A stretch of 64,000 bases of DNA, taken from positions 1-64,000 of the forward strand of contig NZ_JBFEFH010000018.1 in assembly GCF_040717455.1 (NCBI RefSeq), in the 5' to 3' direction. The notes beneath the pieces are model-generated. The model saw only the letters and a list, made by a program, of their open reading frames with translations. It was not told the DNA's origin and searched no databases. This document shows positions 58,083-64,000 of this stretch, one piece after another. The DNA is from Tautonia sp040717455. GTDB lineage: Bacteria > Planctomycetota > Planctomycetia > Isosphaerales > Isosphaeraceae. The position numbers and the translations under genes are program-made. Within the stretch, counting starts at the first letter, position 1. Every line of letters begins with the position of its first letter.

Positions 58083-59552
58083 ATGCGAAGGGCGCAAGGT
58101 CCTCGGCCAGCGCGCGGTCCTCGCCGCAGGATGCAGCCGAGCTTCGAGGCGCTCGACGGCCGCTTGCTTCTCTCGGGAGTGACGCCCGTCGGCGGGAAGC
58201 TCGGGCCGTTCATCGCTCCCGGGGCGATCCGGCCCCGCATCCAGCAGGCCCCTGTCCGCGTCGACGCCTCACCGGCGGTCAACCAGTACCTGGTGCAACT
58301 GCTCGGCCCCGAGGCCATGGAACCGATCCGGGCCCAGGCCGCGGCCCGGGGCGTGGCCGGCCGCTCCATGCTCTATCAGGCCGTGCTCGCCCAGCCGCTC
58401 GTCAACGCCATGCTCGGCTCGGTCGATACCTATGCCCTGCTCAACTCTCCCGCGGCGCAGACGCTGGTCGGCTTCTCGGCCGCCCCCGAAGCCCCGCCCG
58501 AGGAGCAAGAGCCGATCCAGTTCTTCGTGCCGGAGTCGAACCTCCTGTTCCTGGGGACCACCGAGGCCACCATCCAGATCCCCCCGTCCGCCGGGCGAGC
58601 CGCCTTCACCGTCACGGTCCCGATCGGCAACCTGCAATCCCTCGGCGACGGCCTGTATCAGGTCGCCGTGCCCATCGATCAGATCCCCGGCGAGGCGACC
58701 CCGCTCCCTGCCGAGACGATCGGCACCGGCGCCCTCTCCTCGGTCTATCGCCAGACCGGCCCCCTCATGACCGAGGCCCTCCGCACCGGCCGGCCCTTCC
58801 GGGGCCTGAACACCCCGCCGGTCGTCCGCGGCCTCCGCCTGGCCCGGTCGCTCGGCGACCCCCGGCTGGTCCCCCCCGGGACGCAGGCCAACTACCTCCG
58901 GCTGCTCCGCGTGGCCGTCGAGCGGGACGCCTTCGCCACCTCCCCCGCGCAATCGCAGCGCATCACCGACGAGCTGGAAGCGTTCCTCTTCGACGTCCAG
59001 CAGCTCTCCACCTCGGGGGCCTTCACGCCGATCGTCCCCCCCGCGACCCCCGCGAACATGCTCGGAGGCGCCCGGCTGGGGAACACCATCCAGATCACCT
59101 CGGGGGCCGTCCGCGACCTGGTGAACGTCGCGGCCAGCCAGACCGGCCTGCAACTGTTCGGCCTCAATTTCCCCGGCCGGATCGATTCGGGATTCGTCAT
59201 CGCCGCCAACGGCGACTACGGCCTGGTCCTCTCGGCCCGGGGACCGATGCAGGACGCCCCGGCCGGCTTCTCGACCGACACCGTCGGCGGCGACCTCCGC
59301 GTCCAGCTGAGCAACGCCCAGGCGATCACCGAGCTCAACGGCCTTCGGATCGAGGAAGGGACCTACCTCGGCTCGGTCATCTCGGGAGAGATCACCGCCT
59401 CAAGGACCCCCATCGGCCCCCGAGACCTCGTGACCCTGGGCGCCGCCGCCGGATTCGGCACCGGCCTCGACTTCGGCACGACCATCACCTACACCCGGGT
59501 GATCCCGCTCGGCAACCTCAACGCCCTGATCCCCCAGTATCCGGCACCCTGA
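58083..59552 (+). CDS. LEPR-XLL-type secreted protein of unknown function
   Basis: A 489-residue protein. GGAGG lies eight bases before the ATG. The N-terminus is basic and carries FEALDGRLLLSG (residues about 21-32), a variant of the LExRxLL motif that marks exported planctomycete proteins. The rest is Ala/Pro-rich and beta-structured (RAAFTVTVPIGNLQSLGDG, YQVAVPIDQIPGEA, SGFVIAANGDYGLVLSARGP, GGDLRVQLSNAQAITELNG). No catalytic motif is visible. It is divergent from the 80-aa gene and ends before a perfect terminator hairpin. Confidence 0.82.
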   Translation: MRRAQGPRPARGPRRRMQPSFEALDGRLLLSGVTPVGGKLGPFIAPGAIRPRIQQAPVRVDASPAVNQYLVQLLGPEAMEPIRAQAAARGVAGRSMLYQAVLAQPLVNAMLGSVDTYALLNSPAAQTLVGFSAAPEAPPEEQEPIQFFVPESNLLFLGTTEATIQIPPSAGRAAFTVTVPIGNLQSLGDGLYQVAVPIDQIPGEATPLPAETIGTGALSSVYRQTGPLMTEALRTGRPFRGLNTPPVVRGLRLARSLGDPRLVPPGTQANYLRLLRVAVERDAFATSPAQSQRITDELEAFLFDVQQLSTSGAFTPIVPPATPANMLGGARLGNTIQITSGAVRDLVNVAASQTGLQLFGLNFPGRIDSGFVIAANGDYGLVLSARGPMQDAPAGFSTDTVGGDLRVQLSNAQAITELNGLRIEEGTYLGSVISGEITASRTPIGPRDLVTLGAAAGFGTGLDFGTTITYTRVIPLGNLNALIPQYPAP

Positions 59553-59585
59553 CCCGGCCGATCTGCTCGCGACGAAGTCAGGTTG

Positions 59586-59629
59586 CCCGGCCCGATCGCC
59601 GACCTTCGTAGGTCGGCGATCGGGCCGGG
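59586..59629. terminator. 20-bp perfect hairpin, bidirectional terminator
   Basis: The arms are 59586-59605 and 59610-59629, fully complementary over 20 bp, with loop TCGT. It lies between the convergent LEPR-XLL gene (stop 59552) and the DUF1501 gene (stop 59647). There is no T-tract on either side, so it is of the hairpin-only type. It could also protect 3' ends. Confidence 0.8.
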
Positions 59630-59646
59630 GGCCCCCCTCCGGGCGA

Positions 59647-61113
59647 TCACGCGATCAGGTCTTGCAGGACCCGGCCGTGCACGTCGGTCAGGCGGAAGTA
59701 GCGCCCTTGATATTTGAATGTGAGCCGCTCGTGATCGATCCCCAGGAGGTGCAGGATCGTCGCGTGCAGGTCGTGCACGTGGACCGGGTCCTCGGCGATG
59801 TTGTAGCCGAACTCGTCGGTGGTGCCGTAGGAGGTGCCGGCCTTCACGCCGCCGCCGGCCATCCAGACCGAGAAGCAGCGGGGGTGATGGTCGCGGCCGT
59901 AGTCGGTGGCGGTCAGTTTCCCCTGGCTGTAATTGGTCCGGCCGAACTCGCCCCCCCAGACGACGAGGGTGTCGTCGAGCAAGCCTCGGCGCTTCAGGTC
60001 GATCACCAGCGCGGCGCTGGCCTGGTCGGTCTGCCCGCACTCGCGACGCATGCCGCCGGGGAGGCCGCCGTGGTGGTCCCAGTCCTGGTGGAAGAGCTGG
60101 ATGCAACGCACGCCGCGCTCGGCCAGGCGGCGGGCGAGCAGGCAGTTGGCCGCGAAGGTGCCGGGGGTGCGGGCGTCGGCCCCATACAGGTCGAACGTCG
60201 AGTCCGGCTCGTCGGAGACGTCGGCCACCTCGGGCACCGACGCCTGCATCCGGTAGGCCATCTCGTACTGGGAGATCCGGGCGTCGAGCACCGGGTCGAG
60301 CGTCTCCTCATGCTCGAGCTGGTGCAGCTCCCTGAGCCGGTCGAGCATCTTGCGGCGGCCGGCGTCGGTCACGCCGTCGGGGTTCTGAAGATACAGGACC
60401 GGCTCAGCCCCGGCCCGGAACAGGACCCCCTGATGGGCTGACGGCAGGAAGCCGTTCCCCCAGAGCCGGGAGTAGAGCGGCTGGCCCGATTTGCCCTTGG
60501 TGATCAGGACGCAGAAGGCCGGCAGGTCTTCATTGTCCGACCCGAGCCCGTAGCTGAGCCACGAGCCGATCGACGGCCGCCCGGCGATCTGGGCGCCCGT
60601 CTGGAGGAAGGTGATCGCCGGGTCGTGGTTGATCGCCTCGGTATACATCGACTTGACGATGCACAGCTCATCGACGATCCCCGCCGTGTGCGGCAAGAGC
60701 TCGCTGACCCAGGCGCCGGATTCGCCGTGGCGATCGAACGTGAACAGCGAGCCGGCCAGGGGCAGGGTCGCCTGGTTGGCCGACATGCCGGTCAGGCGCT
60801 GGCCGCCCCGGACGGACTCGGGCAGGTCCTCGCCGTTGCGGTCGTTGAGGGTCGGCTTGTAGTCGAACGTCTCCAGTTGCGACGGGCCGCCGCTCATGAA
60901 CAGGGAGATGATCCGCTTCGCCTTCGGCGCGAAGTGGGGCAGGCCGGGCAGGCCGGAGGCGTTCGCATCGGTCGCGGCCGTTGCGAAACGCCCCTCGCCG
61001 CCGAGCAGATGGGCCAGCGCCGCGGTGCCGATGCCGAGCCCCGTCTTCGCGAAGAAGTGGCGGCGGTTGAGCTGCAGGCCGGGATGGTCGGGGGGAGTGG
61101 GTTCGAGTCGCAT
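59647..61113 (-). CDS. DUF1501 family protein (exported, sulfatase-like fold)
   Basis: A 488-residue DUF1501 protein. The N-terminus has a twin-arginine-type signal (NRRHFFAKTGLGIGTAALAH). Conserved blocks are FMSGGPSQLETFDYKP, NHDPAITFLQTG, GRPSIGSWLSYGLG, FHQDWDHHGG and VVWGGEFGRTNYSQG, and the C-terminal DHHPRCFSVWMAGGGVKAG. The fold belongs to the alkaline phosphatase/sulfatase superfamily, but the substrate is unknown. It starts 4 bp after the upstream DUF1549/DUF1553 gene, the standard planctomycete pair, so the two are co-translated. Confidence 0.95.
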   Translation of the reverse strand: MRLEPTPPDHPGLQLNRRHFFAKTGLGIGTAALAHLLGGEGRFATAATDANASGLPGLPHFAPKAKRIISLFMSGGPSQLETFDYKPTLNDRNGEDLPESVRGGQRLTGMSANQATLPLAGSLFTFDRHGESGAWVSELLPHTAGIVDELCIVKSMYTEAINHDPAITFLQTGAQIAGRPSIGSWLSYGLGSDNEDLPAFCVLITKGKSGQPLYSRLWGNGFLPSAHQGVLFRAGAEPVLYLQNPDGVTDAGRRKMLDRLRELHQLEHEETLDPVLDARISQYEMAYRMQASVPEVADVSDEPDSTFDLYGADARTPGTFAANCLLARRLAERGVRCIQLFHQDWDHHGGLPGGMRRECGQTDQASAALVIDLKRRGLLDDTLVVWGGEFGRTNYSQGKLTATDYGRDHHPRCFSVWMAGGGVKAGTSYGTTDEFGYNIAEDPVHVHDLHATILHLLGIDHERLTFKYQGRYFRLTDVHGRVLQDLIA

Positions 61114-61117
61114 CGGC

Positions 61118-64000
61118 TCACCGTTTCATGTGACATTCGTCGTGGTTGAGGATCACCTGCACGAGGACGGCGAAGGCGGCCTGCTCGACCGGGTCGAGGC
61201 TCGGGTCGGGCGGTTGGTCGCCGATGGCGAGGAAGGCCTCGGCGCGGGAAGGGTCATCCTGGAACTCGTCGATCTGTTCCTGATACAGCTCGGCCAGGAT
61301 CTCGGATTCGTCGGGGGTCGGGGCGCGACCGATGGCGGATCGGAAGGCGAAGGTGATCCGGGCGTCGAGCGTCTCGCCCCCTTCGAGCATCGCCCGGACG
61401 GCGAGGGCGCGGGCGGCCTCGACGTACTGCGGGTCGTTCAGGAGCAGGAGGGCCTGGAGCGGGGTCATGGTGGTCGGCCGCAGGACGGTGCAGACCTCCC
61501 GGGCCGAGGCGTCGAGGGTGATCATCGACGGCGGCGGCGCGGTCCGCTTCCAGAAGGTGTAGAGGCTACGGCGGCGGCTGCCGGGCCCTTCGTCGCGGAC
61601 GTAGGCCTGGCCGGAGTTCTCCTCCCAGATGCCGGCGGGCTGATACGGCTTGACCGGCCGGCCGCCGATCGTCTCGACCAAAAGTCCGCCGGCGGCCAGG
61701 GCGGCATCGCGGATCGTCTCGCCCCGGAGGCGACGGACGGGGCCCCGGGCGAGGAGGAGGTTTTCGGGGTCGCGCTCCCGGATCTCGGGATCGACGGTCG
61801 AATCTTGCCGGTAGGTGGAGGAGGTGACGATGGTCCGGATCAACCGCTTCACATCCCAGCCGGAGTCGATGAACGACCGGGCGAGCCAGTCGAGCAGCTC
61901 GGGGTGGGTGGGAGGATCACCCTGGCTGCCGAAATCCTCGGGGGTGGCGACCAGGCCGCGGCCGAACAGGTCCTTCCAGTGGCGATTGACGGCGACCCGG
62001 GCCGTGAGCGGGTGCTCGGGGTCGGTCAGCCATCGGGCGAGGCCGAGGCGGTTGCGGGGCTGGTCGGTCGGGAAGGGCAGGAGGGCCTCGGGGGTCCTCG
62101 ACTCGACCGGGTCACGCGGGGCGTCGTAGGCCCCTCGGTCGAGCAGGAAGGTCTGGCGAGGCTCCTGCATCTCCCGCATCACCATCAGCTCGGGGATCGA
62201 CTCGACGAGGGCCGATCGCTCCCGGCGCAGGTCGCGGAGGCCGGCCAGGCCGGCCCGGTACTCGGGGTCGTGATTCTCCAGGTAGTAGGCGAACAGGAGG
62301 TCGCGGCGCTCGCCCTCGGGCGAGGCGAACGCATCGGCAAGTGAGGTTCCGTCGTGCAGGTGGGCGACTTCGAGCGGGGTGAGGAGCCGGTCGGCGACCT
62401 TGACCTCGTCGATCAATCCGCCGATGAAGCCGCGGTCGCGGAACCGCTGGCCGAAGGTCAATTCGTCGCCGCCGCCTCCGGTGATGTCCTTGACCAGGTG
62501 GTCGCGGACGACCTCGACCTCCGCGGGCCGGCCGTCGACGTAGAGGGTGATCCCATCGGCCCGGCTCGATCCGTCGTAGGTCACGGCCAGGTGGACCCAG
62601 GTCTCGGGGGGCATGGGGTCGATCGCCCGGATGCCGATGGCGTTGCCGGGCCAGAAGTGGACGAGCGAGGCGCTGAGGCGGCCGTCCTCAATCAAGAGCT
62701 GATAGCCGCGGCTGCCGGCGTCGGTCCAGGCCCGGGAGCGGTGGAAGAGGACGGCACGCTCCTTGGTGTCGGGGGTCCTGGCCCAGAGGGCGACGGTGAA
62801 GGGGTCGTCCCGGGTGAAGTTGCCCATCGGCAGGACGAGGCTGTTCTCGCCGCTGAGGAGGAGCCCGCCGCCGACCCGGCCGTCGACCGGCTCGGGGGCG
62901 TCGACCAGGCGAGCGGGGGCCTCGGGGTTGGCCAGGTTCGGGGTCGTCTGGCTGTCGCTGGCGACCTCGTCGAGCGGGAAGTCGCCGATCAGGCCGGTCA
63001 CGGTCGCGATCGGCTCGCGGTCGGGCCGGTCGAGCCAGGCGTCGAACGCCTCGCGGCGCCGGTCGGCCAGGAGGGCGAGGGCGGCCTCGGCGTCCCGGAT
63101 CTGGGATTCAAGGGCTTCGATCCGTTGATCCTGGTCCCCCCGGGTGAGGAGCAGGGTCGGGGTGGGGGTGGCGTTGGTGAAGTGGGAGTAGAGGCCGGAC
63201 TCGTCGATGTTGTCGAAGAAGCTGGAGAGCTCGTAATAGTTGCGCTGGCTGATGGGATCATATTTGTGGTCGTGGCAGCGGGCACAGCCGATGGTCAGGC
63301 CGAGGACGGCGGTGCCGAGGGTGTCGGTGCGGTCGGCGACGTACTCGGCGCGGAATTCCTCCTCGATGCTGCCCCCCTCGTTGGTCATGCGGTGGAGGCG
63401 GTTGAAGGCGGTGGCGAGGATCGGGTCGTCGCCGGCGTCGGGGTCGAGTTCGTCGGGGGGGATCAGGTCGCCGGCCAGCTGCCAGGTGAGGAATTGATCG
63501 AAGGGCATGTTGGCGTTGAACGATCGGATGACCCAGTCGCGCCAGGGCCAGACGGCCCGCTCGACGTCGGCCTGGTAGCCGTAGGTGTCGGCATAGCGGG
63601 CCAGGTCGAGCCAGCCGACGGCCAGGTGCTCGCCGAACCGGGGGGAGTCGAGCAGGCGATCGACGAGGCGCTCATAGGCGTCGGGGCGGTCGTCGGCGAG
63701 GAAGGCGTCGATCTCGGCGACGGAGGGGGGCAGTCCGGTCAGGTCGAGCGAGAGGCGGCGGATCAGGCGTTCGCGAGCCGCCTCGGGGGCGGGCGGCAGC
63801 CCTTCGGCGTCGAGGCGGGCGAGGACGAAGCGGTCGATCGGGTTGGTCGGCCAGGTCGGGGCGCCGACGTCCGGGACGGGGACCTCGCCGACCGGGTTGA
63901 ATGACCAGTGCTGTTCCCATTCGGCCCCCTGGGCGACCCAGCGGCGGAGCAGGTCGATCTCGGCGTCGGAGAGGGTGCGGCCGGAGTCGGGCGGGGGCAT
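61118..64000 (-). CDS. DUF1549/DUF1553 planctomycete cytochrome-type protein with inserted LamG domain (5' end outside window)
   Basis: At least 960 residues; the N-terminus lies beyond the window. The visible start (RTLSDAEIDLLRRWVAQGAE) is the end of the N-terminal cytochrome domain. DUF1549 follows (DRFVLARLDAEGLPPAPEA, RLSLDLTGLPPSVAEIDAF, HLAVGWLDLARYADTYGY). A CARCHDHKYDP motif near residue 239 gives a CxxCH heme-type site. A LamG/concanavalin-like domain is inserted at about 340-560 (FTVALWARTPDTKERAVLFH, ITLYVDGRPAEVE). DUF1553 is C-terminal (ARVAVNRHWKDLFGRGLV, VTSSTYRQDS, LLLARGPVRRLRGETIRDA, LNDPQYVEAARALA). Function in these large secreted proteins is unproven. It overlaps operon-fashion with the DUF1501 gene. 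Confidence 0.94.
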   Translation of the reverse strand: MPPPDSGRTLSDAEIDLLRRWVAQGAEWEQHWSFNPVGEVPVPDVGAPTWPTNPIDRFVLARLDAEGLPPAPEAARERLIRRLSLDLTGLPPSVAEIDAFLADDRPDAYERLVDRLLDSPRFGEHLAVGWLDLARYADTYGYQADVERAVWPWRDWVIRSFNANMPFDQFLTWQLAGDLIPPDELDPDAGDDPILATAFNRLHRMTNEGGSIEEEFRAEYVADRTDTLGTAVLGLTIGCARCHDHKYDPISQRNYYELSSFFDNIDESGLYSHFTNATPTPTLLLTRGDQDQRIEALESQIRDAEAALALLADRRREAFDAWLDRPDREPIATVTGLIGDFPLDEVASDSQTTPNLANPEAPARLVDAPEPVDGRVGGGLLLSGENSLVLPMGNFTRDDPFTVALWARTPDTKERAVLFHRSRAWTDAGSRGYQLLIEDGRLSASLVHFWPGNAIGIRAIDPMPPETWVHLAVTYDGSSRADGITLYVDGRPAEVEVVRDHLVKDITGGGGDELTFGQRFRDRGFIGGLIDEVKVADRLLTPLEVAHLHDGTSLADAFASPEGERRDLLFAYYLENHDPEYRAGLAGLRDLRRERSALVESIPELMVMREMQEPRQTFLLDRGAYDAPRDPVESRTPEALLPFPTDQPRNRLGLARWLTDPEHPLTARVAVNRHWKDLFGRGLVATPEDFGSQGDPPTHPELLDWLARSFIDSGWDVKRLIRTIVTSSTYRQDSTVDPEIRERDPENLLLARGPVRRLRGETIRDAALAAGGLLVETIGGRPVKPYQPAGIWEENSGQAYVRDEGPGSRRRSLYTFWKRTAPPPSMITLDASAREVCTVLRPTTMTPLQALLLLNDPQYVEAARALAVRAMLEGGETLDARITFAFRSAIGRAPTPDESEILAELYQEQIDEFQDDPSRAEAFLAIGDQPPDPSLDPVEQAAFAVLVQVILNHDECHMKR

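Noticed and set aside
61098..61115. A tRNA T-arm-like GGGTTCGAGTC
   Set aside because: It lies inside the N-terminal codons of the DUF1501 gene and no acceptor, D or anticodon stems surround it.

Overview
The window is chromosomal DNA of a high-GC planctomycete, most likely of the family Isosphaeraceae (the family assignment is inference). The sequence-level reasons are an adjacent DUF1549/DUF1553 cytochrome-type protein and DUF1501 protein, a DUF1559 prepilin-like protein with a small lipoprotein, two large secreted proteins whose N-termini carry the LExR-type LEPR-XLL motif, a DUF2617 protein, a long-form ribosomal protein L28, and very high G/C at third codon positions. No rRNA, tRNA, IS element, prophage or CRISPR array was seen. 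The long antisense open frames are shadows caused by the GC bias.

Layout. 1-10.6 kb: UbiB/ABC1 kinase, a small zinc-ribbon-like protein, a 1507-aa secreted beta-helix protein built with a repeated ~115-aa module, a small membrane protein, proC, and a LamG-type protein. 10.8-16.8 kb: a TTGACA promoter and long leader precede hldD and hldE (ADP-heptose supply for an LPS-type envelope); then two exported proteins (one a metallophosphoesterase) and an S2P-type M50 protease with a small partner. 17-27.4 kb: an M24-like protein without evident metal ligands, an ATC-hydrolase-like protein, a TPR/HEAT/Hint protein with a conserved downstream partner, an HPF/RaiA protein, a membrane PTP-like phosphatase and acyltransferase, a response regulator and a divergent ECF sigma factor.

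27.5-31.8 kb: a tight three-gene minus-strand operon of XPB-type helicase, a 75-aa protein and a Helicase_C_3 protein. By hand alignment all three share a ~55-residue module, which is the 75-aa protein's only domain. This is the most interesting unit in the window. 32-39.4 kb: six co-directional minus-strand genes (methyltransferase, flippase, multi-spanning glycosyltransferase, CDP-alcohol phosphatidyltransferase, Gfo/Idh/MocA oxidoreductase, ROK kinase) that look like one envelope glycan or glycolipid operon.

39.7-45.3 kb: DUF2617, hemE, a 700-bp low-GC spacer with nested RNA-like hairpins, a DUF1559/lipoprotein pair, and hemG. 45.3-55.2 kb: an eleven-gene Tad (tight adherence) pilus locus reading leftward (tadE, tadG-like, secreted protein, flp, tadV, cpaB, cpaE, cpaF, tadB, tadC, small membrane protein) with no recognisable secretin. 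55.4-57.8 kb: rpmF and rpmB, a planctomycete sigma-like protein, a three-copy repeat, and a small hypothetical. 58-64 kb: a LEPR-XLL secreted protein, a 20-bp perfect bidirectional terminator hairpin, and the DUF1501 and DUF1549/1553 pair, the latter cut by the window end.
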